A stretch of DNA of 64,000 bases from CAYRHS01 sp964424125 (GTDB taxonomy: Bacteria; Actinomycetota; Acidimicrobiia; IMCC26256; JAOSJL01), in NCBI GenBank assembly GCA_964424125.1, contig CAYRHS010000001.1:12694-76693 (forward strand). Reading direction: 5' to 3'. This document shows positions 25,190 through 33,980 of the stretch, one piece after another. The first letter of the stretch is position 1. Each line of letters opens with the position of its first letter. Below the pieces are notes generated by a model. That model saw nothing but the letters and a program-made list of their open reading frames with translations, was not told the DNA's origin and did no database searches. The translations under genes and the position numbers were made by a program.

Positions 25190-27028
25190 CTACCCTGGCG
25201 CCCGCCGCCGCCGCAGCTCGAACGCGAGCGCCAGCTTCGCCACGCCCAGGGCCAGGAGCCCGAGGGCCGTCGCCCAGAACACGAGCACGACACCGGGCTC
25301 GTACGCCCACACGAGCGACCAGTTCGCCTCCATGAGCCGGGGCACCCCGAGCAGGAGGATCGGAAGCGCGAGGTTGACGGCCAGTCCCCCGACGACGGCC
25401 CGGACCATCCGACCCCGGCCGCCGGAACGTGTTCGAATACGTCGGCGTCCGAGGCCGGCGGCATCGCCGACGACCAGTGCGACGAGCGCGACGCTGACGA
25501 GCCCCACGACCACCAGGTTCCACGCCGCCCGGCCGCCGACGGTGGGCGCGAGGTCTTCCCCCGTGACGATCGCGAGCGCGCCGTCCGCGATCGGCGGTGC
25601 CGGCTGGGCGAACGCCGCTTGTCGGTTCACCAGCACGACCACGCCCCAGCCGGTGTCCGGTCGGAGCCGCATCCCCGCCGAGAACTGGGGCGCGGTGCCG
25701 TCGTGGCCGATCGTGACCGTGCCGTCGTCCTCGTCCACGTCGCGAGCCCAGCCGAGGCCGTAGAACGAGGTCGGGTCCTCGTCGTCGGGATCGGTGGGCA
25801 CGACCTCCTCGTGGAGGGCGCGGATCCCCTCGGCGGACAGCACCTGAGCGTCACCGAGACGGCCGTCGTTCAGCTGTGCGATCAGGTAGGCGGCCATGTC
25901 GGCCGCCGACGACGAGATGCCCCCCATCGGCACCGCACCGTCGATGATGGTCGTGCCGAACGGCAGCGGGGCGCCCCACCAGTCCCGATAGCCCGTCGCG
26001 AGCCCCGAGGCGTGCGCGTCGTCGTTGCCGGCTGAGGTCGAGGTCATCCCGAGCGGCGCGAAGACCTTCTCCTCCATGTACTCCTCGTAGGGCCTCCCGG
26101 TCACGGCCTCGACGATCGCACCGGCGACCTGGAAGTTGACGTTCGAGTAGCGCCACTCGGTGCCGGGCGGATCGTGGAGCTCGTAGTCGGCTGCCTTGCG
26201 CACGTCCTCCTCGATGGAGTGCTGCGTGTTGCGCTCGATGAGGTTCCAACCCTGCGGCGTCGTGAACCCGCTGGTCTGGTTCAGGAGCTGCCGCACGGTC
26301 ATGGTTGCGGACGCCTCCTCGTCGGCGACCTCGAACCAGGGAAGGTACTCCTGCACGGGGGCATCGAGATCCACCTCCCCTGCCTCGACCAGCTGCAGGA
26401 CCGCGAGCGCGGTGAAGCCCTTGCTGACCGAGGCCATGACGAACGACGTGTCGGGCGTGATGGGCTCCCGGTCCGGCCCCGCGACCCCGTAGCCCCGCAC
26501 GACGGCGGGTCGGTCGCCGTGCACCACCGCGACCGCGAGGCCGGGCAGCCGGAAAGCCTCGAGCTCGCCACGCAGGAAGTCCTCGAGCGCTGCGACCTGC
26601 TCGCTCGACAGACCCGACGCCTCGGCCTCCTCGTCGCCCGTTCCCGTGACCGGGACGTCGGGCCCGGGCAGGAGCGGGGCGACGACCAGGCCGAGCACGA
26701 GCGCGCACGTCGTGATGAGCCGCCCCCACCGGTCGTCCGTGCTCGCCGCGAGCCAGGCGAGCGCGCTCCCGAGCAACGCGTATCCGGCGAAGACGAGGAA
26801 CCGCAGCCAACGGCCGTCGGGTGCGGACGCGGCGCCGACCGCGGCCAGGAAGAGTGCCAGCCATCCCCCCACGGCCGCCGAACGCGGCCGCGCCCACCAG
26901 CCGACCGCGGCCAACGCCACGGCCCCCGGGAGCACGAGCCACCAACGCAATCCCACCGCGCCCGCGAGCACACCCGCCGACCCCGCCAGGAGCACCACAG
27001 CCCAGACCCGGAGCCGGCGGCGCGTCAC
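25190..27028 (-). CDS. Membrane-embedded serine hydrolase (beta-lactamase/EstB family)
   Basis: 612 residues. About four transmembrane helices (residues 1-130), then a beta-lactamase-fold domain (about 140-480) with SxxK in MASVSKGFTAL, YxN in WRYSNVNFQ and HDG in TIGHDGTAPQF, then about three more helices. The catalytic domain would lie outside the membrane. It is linked to Liv-type binding protein 1 and an acyl-CoA ligase in one operon, so an extracytoplasmic esterase that frees an acid for uptake is a reasonable guess. GTG start; stop of the upstream ligase is 7 nt away. Confidence 0.88.
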   Translation of the reverse strand: MTRRRLRVWAVVLLAGSAGVLAGAVGLRWWLVLPGAVALAAVGWWARPRSAAVGGWLALFLAAVGAASAPDGRWLRFLVFAGYALLGSALAWLAASTDDRWGRLITTCALVLGLVVAPLLPGPDVPVTGTGDEEAEASGLSSEQVAALEDFLRGELEAFRLPGLAVAVVHGDRPAVVRGYGVAGPDREPITPDTSFVMASVSKGFTALAVLQLVEAGEVDLDAPVQEYLPWFEVADEEASATMTVRQLLNQTSGFTTPQGWNLIERNTQHSIEEDVRKAADYELHDPPGTEWRYSNVNFQVAGAIVEAVTGRPYEEYMEEKVFAPLGMTSTSAGNDDAHASGLATGYRDWWGAPLPFGTTIIDGAVPMGGISSSAADMAAYLIAQLNDGRLGDAQVLSAEGIRALHEEVVPTDPDDEDPTSFYGLGWARDVDEDDGTVTIGHDGTAPQFSAGMRLRPDTGWGVVVLVNRQAAFAQPAPPIADGALAIVTGEDLAPTVGGRAAWNLVVVGLVSVALVALVVGDAAGLGRRRIRTRSGGRGRMVRAVVGGLAVNLALPILLLGVPRLMEANWSLVWAYEPGVVLVFWATALGLLALGVAKLALAFELRRRRAPG

Positions 27029-27035
27029 GTCAGGC

Positions 27036-28628
27036 TCAGCCGTCGGTGACGTATCTGCCGCGCCGTCGGTCCCATGTGCGCTCGTTGAGCGCGCCGTCGC
27101 GCAGCTCCGTCTTCTTCACCCGCTGCGTCGGCGTCTTCGGGAGCTCGTCGACGAACTCCACGTAGCGCGGGAACATGAATTTCGGCATCCTCGGCTCGAG
27201 GAACTCGAGCAGCTCCGTTTCGCCGAAGTCCTGACCCTCGTGGCGAACGACGAGCACTTTCACCTCGTCCTCGCCCGCACCGAACTCCGAAGGAGCCGCG
27301 ATCGCCGCCACCTCCATGACGCCGAGGTGCTCGCGCACGTGCCCCTCGACCTCGAGCGACGAGATGTTCTCGCCGCCCTTGCGCATCGCGTCCTTGAGGC
27401 GGTCGACGAAGTAGAAGTTGCCGTCGGCGTCGCGGCGGAATCCGTCACCGGTATGGAACCAACCGTTCCGCCATGCCTCCGCGGTCTTCTCCGGCATGCG
27501 CCAGTACCCGGCGTTGAGCTCCCACGGCTGGTCCGAGCGGATGACGAGCTCCCCGCTCTCGCCGTGCGGGACCTCCTCGTCGTGGCCGTCGACGATCCGC
27601 ACCTCGTAGCCCGCACGCACCCTCCCGCACGACCGCCAGTCGACCCGCTGGTCCGGGCCGATGTAGAGCGGCGCGCCGATCTCGGTCATGCCGTAGCCCG
27701 TGAAGATCCGGACGCCGAAGCGGCGCTCGAACTGCTCGACCTCGGGGAAGAGCGGGCCGGTCTGGATCATGGTGAGCGGGTTGTCGGCGTCGTCCGGCTG
27801 CTCGGGAAGCGTCAGCAGCAATTGCGCCATCACGCCGATGAGGCCAGTGGTGTCGCAGTCGAACTTCCTGACGTCGGCCCAGAACTCGCTCAGGCTGAAG
27901 ACCTCGCGCAAGACCGCACGCGCCCCCGCCAGCGCCGTCGTGTACACGAGCGCCTTGCCGCCGACGTGAAAGCTGGGCAGCGTCGCGTAGTACGCCTTCG
28001 TCGACCGGAGGTAGTCGGGCGGCGAGGCGTTCGGGAACTGGTGGAGCTCGGCCCACGGCACGAGGACTCCCTTCGACGGACCGGTCGTTCCCGACGTGTA
28101 GATGATGCAGGCGATGTCGTAGTGCTCGGGATCGGGGAGGTCGGTCGCCGGCGCGGCGCCGGCGAAGAACTCGTCGGGCCCGACGATCCGGGGACCGAGG
28201 TCGGGCGTTTCGTCCGAGAGATCGGGGACGATGATCCGGTCGAGCTGGCCGAGCCGAGATGGCGGCACCTCGGCGAACTGCGGGAGGTAGCGCTCGGCGC
28301 ACACGAGCACCCGCGCCTGCGAGTTCTCGATGAGGTACTCGAGCATCCGGCCCCGATAGGCCGTGTTCAGCGGCACCTCGAGCGCGCGGAGCCAGGCCGT
28401 CCCCAGCCAGCAGTAGAACGACTCGAAACCGTTCGGGAACATCGTGAGCACGGTGTTGCCCGCCTCGACACCCTGGCGTCGGAGCGCGTCCGCCCAGGTG
28501 AGGTTGGTCTCGTGGAACTCCCCGTAGGTGGCTTCACGACCGGCGACGTCCTGGAGAGCGATCGCACCCGCGTCTTCGTCGGCTCGAGCCGAGACGGTAT
28601 GCGGGAGGATCCGATCCCGCTCGAGCAC
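27036..28628 (-). CDS. Acyl-CoA ligase (AMP-forming), CaiC-like
   Basis: 530 residues. ANL motifs: YTSGTTGPSKGVLVPW, GYGMTEIG, DRLKDAMRKGGENISSLEVEG and the late Lys in TPTQRVKKTELR. Short N-terminal lobe and the GxNxxTMFPNG segment resemble CaiC/ATP-dependent carnitine- or steroid-acid ligases rather than long-chain FadD. Close relatives in the window are at 50254 and 57954. GTG at 28626-28628 lies 1 nt after the crotonase stop and has GGAGG 8 nt upstream, so translation is coupled. Confidence 0.92.
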   Translation of the reverse strand: MLERDRILPHTVSARADEDAGAIALQDVAGREATYGEFHETNLTWADALRRQGVEAGNTVLTMFPNGFESFYCWLGTAWLRALEVPLNTAYRGRMLEYLIENSQARVLVCAERYLPQFAEVPPSRLGQLDRIIVPDLSDETPDLGPRIVGPDEFFAGAAPATDLPDPEHYDIACIIYTSGTTGPSKGVLVPWAELHQFPNASPPDYLRSTKAYYATLPSFHVGGKALVYTTALAGARAVLREVFSLSEFWADVRKFDCDTTGLIGVMAQLLLTLPEQPDDADNPLTMIQTGPLFPEVEQFERRFGVRIFTGYGMTEIGAPLYIGPDQRVDWRSCGRVRAGYEVRIVDGHDEEVPHGESGELVIRSDQPWELNAGYWRMPEKTAEAWRNGWFHTGDGFRRDADGNFYFVDRLKDAMRKGGENISSLEVEGHVREHLGVMEVAAIAAPSEFGAGEDEVKVLVVRHEGQDFGETELLEFLEPRMPKFMFPRYVEFVDELPKTPTQRVKKTELRDGALNERTWDRRRGRYVTDG

Positions 28629-28629
28629 C

Positions 28630-29490
28630 TCAGCCTCCGGAGGACAGCGGGTCGCGCAGCGCCTCGGGGAGGTCGACGTGCTTGCTCCCCTGCCACTTCG
28701 GGTCTCGCTTCTCGAGGTACGACATCACACCCTCGACCGCGTCGGGCTGCTCACCGACCCACCAGGTGATCTTCGTCTCTCGCTGCATCGCGGCGAGCCG
28801 ATCGGTCTGGGTGAGGTTGTCGTACACGAGTCGCTTGACGAGCGCGGTCGCACCCGGCGCGGTGTGGACCGCGATCTCGCGCGCGAACTCCTGCGCCGCG
28901 CGCAGGACGTCCTCACGCGGCAGCGACCGGGCGACGAGCCCGATGTCGGCGGCCTCGTACCCGCTGATCGTCCGGGCGCCGAGCATGAGCTCCAACGCCC
29001 GCGTCACTCCGACCAGCCGCGGGAGGATCCACGTCGAGTTCGCCTCCGGGATGATCCCCCGCCGGGTGAACACGAAGGAGAGCTTGGCGTCCTCGGCCGC
29101 GTAGCAGACGTCGAAGAGCAAGCTCATGGTCATCCCCACGCCGACCGCGGCGCCGTTGATGGCACCGATGACGGGCGTGCTCAGGTTCCAGAGCGCCCAT
29201 TTCTCGGCGATCTGGTCCGAGTCGACGCCGAGCTCCTGGTCGTGGGCCTCGTGCGTCTCGCGCCCGAACGCGTCGCCACCACCCGAGAGGTCGAAGCCCG
29301 CGCAGAACGCCTTGCCCGCGCCGGTGACGACGATGGCGCGAACCGCCTCGTCGGCATCGAGCTTCGCGAAGGCGTCCGAGAGCTCACCGTCCATCGTGAA
29401 GTTGATGGCGTTGCGCTGCTCGGGCCGGTTGAGGGTGATGGTGGCGACACCGACGTCGTCGACCTCGCAGAGGATGGTCTCGTAAGCCAC
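28630..29490 (-). CDS. Crotonase-family enoyl-CoA hydratase/isomerase, type A copy 2
   Basis: 286 residues. Oxyanion elements GKAFCAGFDLSGGG and INGAAVGVGMTMSL. Like the gene at 15895 it lacks the usual Glu pair and has RRGIIPEANSTWILPRLVG, and it shares the unusual C-terminus YLEKRDPKWQGSKHVDLP. The two are clear paralogues. ATG start. Second gene of the operon that begins with the type B crotonase at 30313 and continues with the CaiC-like ligase. Confidence 0.9.
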   Translation of the reverse strand: MAYETILCEVDDVGVATITLNRPEQRNAINFTMDGELSDAFAKLDADEAVRAIVVTGAGKAFCAGFDLSGGGDAFGRETHEAHDQELGVDSDQIAEKWALWNLSTPVIGAINGAAVGVGMTMSLLFDVCYAAEDAKLSFVFTRRGIIPEANSTWILPRLVGVTRALELMLGARTISGYEAADIGLVARSLPREDVLRAAQEFAREIAVHTAPGATALVKRLVYDNLTQTDRLAAMQRETKITWWVGEQPDAVEGVMSYLEKRDPKWQGSKHVDLPEALRDPLSSGG

Positions 29491-29509
29491 GTGCTGCTCC
29501 TACCTCGTT

Positions 29510-30313
29510 CTATTCTCCTGTGAATTCGGGCTCGCGTCCCGCCATGAACGCGCTGACGGCTTCGGCGTGGTCCTTGGTCTCGAACAGTCCCACAAGCGTC
29601 CGCGAGATGTACTCGCCCAGGCCGGCCAGGTCCGCGTACGTCATGAGCGTTCCCTTGGCGAGCCCGGCCTTGATCGCGCGCAGGGCCTCGGGCGGCTTCG
29701 ACGCGATCTTCGCCGCGAGCGCCTGCGCTTCGTCGACGAGCTCACCGGCGTCTACGACACGAGAGACGAGTCCGATCCGCTCCGCCTCCGTTGCGTCCAC
29801 CAGGTCGCCCGTGAACAAGAGCTCCGCCGCCTTGGACGGACCCACAAGCTGCGGAAGGCGACGCAGGCTCGCGAAGTCGGCGACGAGGTTGAAGTTCACG
29901 TACAGCCCCCCGAAACGCGCGTACTGGTTCGCGAGCCGGATGTCGGCGACGAGCGCGAGATCCATGCCGACGCCCACAGCGACACCGTTGACCGCGGCGA
30001 CGAGCGGCTTCTCGAACTCGAGCACCCGCAACGTCTCCGGCGTGGGACGGGGGATCGCCTTCTTCAGCGGCGCGAGCCCGCGCTGGAGGTTCTCCTCCTG
30101 CCACGCCTCGTTGACGTCATCCCCCGCGCAGAACGCCTTCCCGGCGCCGGTAAGAACGGCGCAGCGGACGTCGTCGCTCGCTTCCGCCTTTCGCAGAGCC
30201 GCGTCGAGCTGCTCTCCGACCTCCAGCGTCAGCGCGTTCATGGCGTCGGGCCGGTTCAGGGTGATCGTGGCCACCTGCCCGTCGACCTCGTAGCACACGA
30301 GCTCCGCGCCCAC
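29510..30313 (-). CDS. Crotonase-family enoyl-CoA hydratase/isomerase, type B copy 2
   Basis: 267 residues. GKAFCAGDDVNEAW and NGVAVGVGMDLALVAD; Asp stands where the first catalytic Glu is expected. Its partner in sequence and position is the type B gene at 16843 (same LPxLVGPxKAAELLxTG and AxxAERIGLVSRV). GTG at 30311-30313 has a GAGGAGGAG ribosome site; an upstream in-frame ATG would add 12 residues without a site. First gene of the long minus-strand operon to 22320, divergent from the AMACR-like gene. Confidence 0.88.
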   Translation of the reverse strand: MGAELVCYEVDGQVATITLNRPDAMNALTLEVGEQLDAALRKAEASDDVRCAVLTGAGKAFCAGDDVNEAWQEENLQRGLAPLKKAIPRPTPETLRVLEFEKPLVAAVNGVAVGVGMDLALVADIRLANQYARFGGLYVNFNLVADFASLRRLPQLVGPSKAAELLFTGDLVDATEAERIGLVSRVVDAGELVDEAQALAAKIASKPPEALRAIKAGLAKGTLMTYADLAGLGEYISRTLVGLFETKDHAEAVSAFMAGREPEFTGE

Positions 30314-30371
30314 CGCTCCTCCTCGTCTCCAGATGACCGCGCCGGTCACCGTCGTCGTTGGACCAGAGGAC

Positions 30372-30387
30372 GTTAACTCAGGTTAAC
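30372..30387. promoter_or_regulatory. 16-bp palindromic operator-like site 5 (perfectly symmetric half-sites)
   Basis: GTTAACTCAGGTTAAC: two identical GTTAAC halves, each itself a palindrome, spaced by 4. It lies 10 nt before the AMACR-like ATG (30398) and 58 nt before the crotonase start (30313), so it can control both directions. Confidence 0.75.
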
Positions 30388-30397
30388 TACCGTGCGC

Positions 30398-31540
30398 ATG
30401 GGACCACTGCACGGGGTGCGCGTCATCGAGATCACCGGACTCGGACCGGGGCCGCTCGCGGGCATGCTGCTCGCCGACCTCGGAGCCGAGGTGCTGCGCA
30501 TCGACCGGGGCGCGGCGGTCGAGACCGGCAACGCGTTTCCCTCCCGGACCGACCTCCTCGCGCGCGGGCGTCGATCGGTCGCGGTGGACCTCAAGCACCC
30601 CGAGGGGCGCGAGACGGTGCTGCGGCTGGCCGAGGCGGCCGATGCGCTCTACGAGGGCTTCCGGCCGGGTGTCACCGAGCGCCTCGGGATCGGACCCGAC
30701 GACTGCTGGGCGCGCAACCCGCGCCTCGTCTACGGGCGCATGACGGGATGGGGCCAGGACGGTCCGCTCGCGCAGACCGCCGGCCACGACATCGACTACA
30801 TCGCGCTGGCCGGCGCTTTGTGGCCGATCGGGCGAGGGGGCGAGAAGCCGGTCCCGCCACTGAACCTCGTCGGCGACTTCGGTGGCGGTGGCGTGTTCCT
30901 GGCGCTCGGGATCGTCGCCGCCCTCATCGAAGCGCGCGAGTCGGGCCAGGGCCAGGTCGTCGACGCGGCGATGGTGGACGGCGCATCCGCCCTGATGACC
31001 TTTTTCCACGCGGCGCGGGAGTCGGACATGTGGTCGGACGAACGGGGCGTCAACCTGCTCGACACGGGTGCACCGTTCTACGAGGTCTACGAGACTGCCG
31101 ACGGCAAGTGGGTGGCCGTGGGAGCCATCGAACCCCAGTTCTGGGCCGAGCTGGTGGAGCGCCTGGGCCTCGAAGGCGACCTCCCGAGCCAGTACGACGC
31201 ATCGTCGTGGCCGGCCATGAAGGAGCGACTCGCCGACGTGTTCCGCCGCAAGACTCGTGACGAGTGGTGCGAGCTGTTCGAGCGCACCGATGCGTGCCTG
31301 GCCCCGGTTCTTTCGCTCGCGGAGGCACCGAACCATCCGCACGCACAGGCCCGGAGGTCCTTCGTCGAGGTCGATGGCATCGTCCAGCCCGCCCCCGCGC
31401 CACGTTTCAGCCGCACGCCGTCGGAGGTCCAGGGCCCGCCGCCGCATCCCGGCGCCGACACGGACGAGGCCCTCGCGACCTGGGGGTTCGCCCTGGACGA
31501 GATTTCCCGGCTCCGCGACGTCGGCGCCGTCGCCGGATAG
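30398..31540 (+). CDS. AMACR-type CoA-transferase III family protein (alpha-methylacyl-CoA racemase-like), copy 1
   Basis: 380 residues, CaiB/BaiF fold. LLADLGAEVLRIDR near the N-terminus, AGHDIDYIALAG with the His, and LVGDFGGGGVFL with the Asp that act as the acid/base pair in alpha-methylacyl-CoA racemases (family knowledge). These racemases invert the 2-methyl centre of branched acyl-CoA so that beta-oxidation can proceed, for example on sterol side chains. An ATG (30398) or the GTG two codons earlier may start the gene; no ribosome site is visible after the palindrome, so the mRNA could be leaderless. First gene of a four-gene operon. Confidence 0.88.
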   Translation: MGPLHGVRVIEITGLGPGPLAGMLLADLGAEVLRIDRGAAVETGNAFPSRTDLLARGRRSVAVDLKHPEGRETVLRLAEAADALYEGFRPGVTERLGIGPDDCWARNPRLVYGRMTGWGQDGPLAQTAGHDIDYIALAGALWPIGRGGEKPVPPLNLVGDFGGGGVFLALGIVAALIEARESGQGQVVDAAMVDGASALMTFFHAARESDMWSDERGVNLLDTGAPFYEVYETADGKWVAVGAIEPQFWAELVERLGLEGDLPSQYDASSWPAMKERLADVFRRKTRDEWCELFERTDACLAPVLSLAEAPNHPHAQARRSFVEVDGIVQPAPAPRFSRTPSEVQGPPPHPGADTDEALATWGFALDEISRLRDVGAVAG

Positions 31541-31599
31541 CACGGCCCGTCGAGAGCCATAATCCCCGCGCAGCCAATCCCGAGGGAGGCAACAGCACG

Positions 31600-33156
31600 A
31601 TGTGGCCCGGACCGCACGCCGCCGCGAATCCCGACAAGCCGGCCGTGATCATGGCCGGCAGCGGCGAGACCGTGACCTACCGCGAGCTCGATGATCGGTC
31701 GAACCAGCTTGCCCAGCTCTTCCACGACGTTGGACTGCGCTTCGGTGACCACGTCGCGTTCGTCCTGGAGAACTCGTCCCGGTTCCACGAGGTGTGCTGG
31801 GCCGCGCAGCGCAGCGGGCTCTACTACACGGCGATCAACTGGCACTTCAACGCCGAAGAGCTCGCCTACGTCGTCGACGACTGCGATGCCCGGGCGCTGA
31901 TCGTCTCGAACGAGTTCCGCGACGTGGCCGCCGAGCTGACGCCCATGCTCTCCGACCGCGTCGAGACGCGGCTCATCCTGGGCGGGTCGCTCGACGGCTG
32001 GGAGTCCTACGAGGAACTGCTGGCCCGCTACCCGACCGAGCCGATCGCCGAGGAGCTCGAGGGGCACGCGATGTTGTACTCGTCGGGAACGACGGGTCGA
32101 CCGAAGGGCGTGAAGTACCGCCTGAAGCGGCAGGCGATGGGTCACACGCCGATCATGGTCGAGGCGTTCCGTGCGTTGTATGCGTTCGACGAGGACAGCA
32201 TCTATCTCTCGCCCGCGCCGCTGTACCACTCGGCTCCGCTCCAGTTCACGATGCTGGTGCTCCGCCTGGGCGGCACCGTGGTGGTGATGGAGCGCTTCGA
32301 TCCCGAAGCCGCGCTCGTCGCGATCGAGCGCTACGGGGTCACGCACAGCCAGTGGGTGCCCACGATGTTCGTCCGCCTGTTGAAGCTCCCGGAGTCCGAG
32401 CGCGCCGCGCGCGATCTCTCCTCGCATCGCGTGGCCATCCATGCAGCTGCGCCGTGCCCGGCTCAGGTGAAGGAGCAGATGATCGAGTGGTGGGGGCCGA
32501 TCATCCACGAGTACTACGCGGCCACCGAGGGCATCGGGGCCACGATGATCAACTCCGAGGAGTGGCTCGAGCACCGGGGCTCGGTGGGCAAGTCGTTGCT
32601 GTCCCCGGTGCACGTCCTCGACGACGCGGGGCACGAGCTCCCTCCGGGTGAGGTCGGGGTCGTGTGGTTCGAGGGTGGTGGCAGCCCCGTGGCCTTCGAG
32701 TACCACAAGGACGCCGAGAAGACCAAGGGCGCGCACAACGAGCACGGGTGGGCCACGACGTTCGACATGGGTTACCTGGACGACGACGGGTACCTGTACC
32801 TCACCGATCGCAAGAACTTCATGGTCGTCTCGGGCGGCGTGAACATCTACCCCCAGGAGGCCGAGAACCTGCTCGTCACGCACCCCAAGGTCGCCGACGT
32901 CGCCGTCTTCGGCGTCCCGAACGAGGAGATGGGCGAAGAGGTGAAGGCGGTGGTCCAGTCCACGGACATGGCGGACGCGGGCCCCGAGCTCGAGCGCGAG
33001 CTCATCGCGTTCTGCAAGGAGCACCTCGCGCACTACAAGTGCCCGCGCTCGGTCGACTTCGAGGTCGAGCTTCCGCGCCACGACACGGGCAAGCTCTACA
33101 AGCGCCTGTTGCGCGACCGCTACTGGGGCGAGGACGCCTCGAGGATCGTCGGATGA
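31600..33156 (+). CDS. Acyl-CoA synthetase (AMP-forming), FadD type, copy 2
   Basis: 518 residues, near full-length match to the synthetase at 18057. Motifs YSSGTTGRPKG, YYAATEG, DRKNFMVVSGG and the late Lys in HDTGKLYKR. The ATG at 31600 has GGGAGG 12 nt upstream; upstream in-frame sequence is antisense-like. It follows the AMACR-like gene and overlaps the next start by 4 nt (ATGA), so it belongs to the same operon. The pair FadD plus racemase suits activation and epimerisation of a 2-methyl-branched acid. Confidence 0.93.
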   Translation: MWPGPHAAANPDKPAVIMAGSGETVTYRELDDRSNQLAQLFHDVGLRFGDHVAFVLENSSRFHEVCWAAQRSGLYYTAINWHFNAEELAYVVDDCDARALIVSNEFRDVAAELTPMLSDRVETRLILGGSLDGWESYEELLARYPTEPIAEELEGHAMLYSSGTTGRPKGVKYRLKRQAMGHTPIMVEAFRALYAFDEDSIYLSPAPLYHSAPLQFTMLVLRLGGTVVVMERFDPEAALVAIERYGVTHSQWVPTMFVRLLKLPESERAARDLSSHRVAIHAAAPCPAQVKEQMIEWWGPIIHEYYAATEGIGATMINSEEWLEHRGSVGKSLLSPVHVLDDAGHELPPGEVGVVWFEGGGSPVAFEYHKDAEKTKGAHNEHGWATTFDMGYLDDDGYLYLTDRKNFMVVSGGVNIYPQEAENLLVTHPKVADVAVFGVPNEEMGEEVKAVVQSTDMADAGPELERELIAFCKEHLAHYKCPRSVDFEVELPRHDTGKLYKRLLRDRYWGEDASRIVG

Positions 33157-33980
33157 GCGCCGGTGCGGACGCCCGCGCGGCCGTCGAGGAGGTTGCCCAT
33201 GACCTCGTCGACGAGGAGCAGGTGCTCGACGACCTGGTGGCAGGGATCGACCCGGCCGCCTGGTCGAAGCCGACGCCCGCGCAGGGCTGGGACGTGCGCG
33301 CCACCATCGGCCACCTCGTCGCCTCGGAGGAGCTGGCCTCCCTGGCCGCAACCGACGAGACGGCGTTCCGGACCCGGTTGCAGGAGGCCCTCGAGAACCT
33401 GGAGGAGTTCAGCAGCGGGCTGCCCGGCGACCTGGCCAAGGTCTCGCCCCCCGACCTGCTGGAGCGCTGGCGCGAGCTGCGGACCCGCACGATCGACGCG
33501 GTCCTGGCCACGGGACCCGACGAGCGCATCCCCTGGGTCGGGCCGTCGATGCGCGGGCGGGCCTTCCTCACCGCGCGGCTGATGGAGACGTGGGCCCACG
33601 GGCGCGACGTCTTCGACGCGCTGGGCGCGATCCAGCCAGCCACGGGCCGACTCCGCCACATCGCCCATCTCGGTGTCATCACCCGTTCGTTCGCCTACGC
33701 CAACCGGGGCCTGGAGGCACCGGACGCGGAGGTCTGCGTGGAGCTGGATCCGCCCGACGGCGGCGAACCCTGGGTGTGGGGCCCGGCGAACACCGCCGAC
33801 CGCGTCACGGGCGCAGCCGAGGACTTCTGTCTCGTCGTCACGCAGCGTCGAAATGTCGCCGACACCGACCTCCACGTTGAGGGACCGGCCGCCGGCGACT
33901 GGATGGACCACGCGCAGTGCTTCGCCGGGCCGCCCACCGAACCGCCGCCCCGGGGCCGGGCGTCGGGCTTCCCGAGGTGA
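33153..33980 (+). CDS. TIGR03084-type DinB-like metal-binding protein
   Basis: 275 residues. The N-terminal four-helix bundle belongs to the DinB/mycothiol-dependent maleylpyruvate isomerase superfamily: WDVRATIGHLVASEE gives the first metal His and TWAHGRDVFDALG the later one. Proteins matching TIGR03084 are found in actinobacteria next to acyl-CoA genes, with no proven reaction; thiol (mycothiol)-linked chemistry is a guess. Coupled on both sides: ATGA overlap with the synthetase and GTGA overlap with the next gene. Confidence 0.8.
   Translation: MSAGADARAAVEEVAHDLVDEEQVLDDLVAGIDPAAWSKPTPAQGWDVRATIGHLVASEELASLAATDETAFRTRLQEALENLEEFSSGLPGDLAKVSPPDLLERWRELRTRTIDAVLATGPDERIPWVGPSMRGRAFLTARLMETWAHGRDVFDALGAIQPATGRLRHIAHLGVITRSFAYANRGLEAPDAEVCVELDPPDGGEPWVWGPANTADRVTGAAEDFCLVVTQRRNVADTDLHVEGPAAGDWMDHAQCFAGPPTEPPPRGRASGFPR

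Noticed and set aside
26646..28769. Plus-strand 707-codon frame
   Set aside because: Antisense to the CaiC-like ligase; low-complexity composition and no family features.
31087..33351. Minus-strand 754-codon frame
   Set aside because: Antisense to the FadD at 31600, which has complete ANL motifs and a ribosome site.
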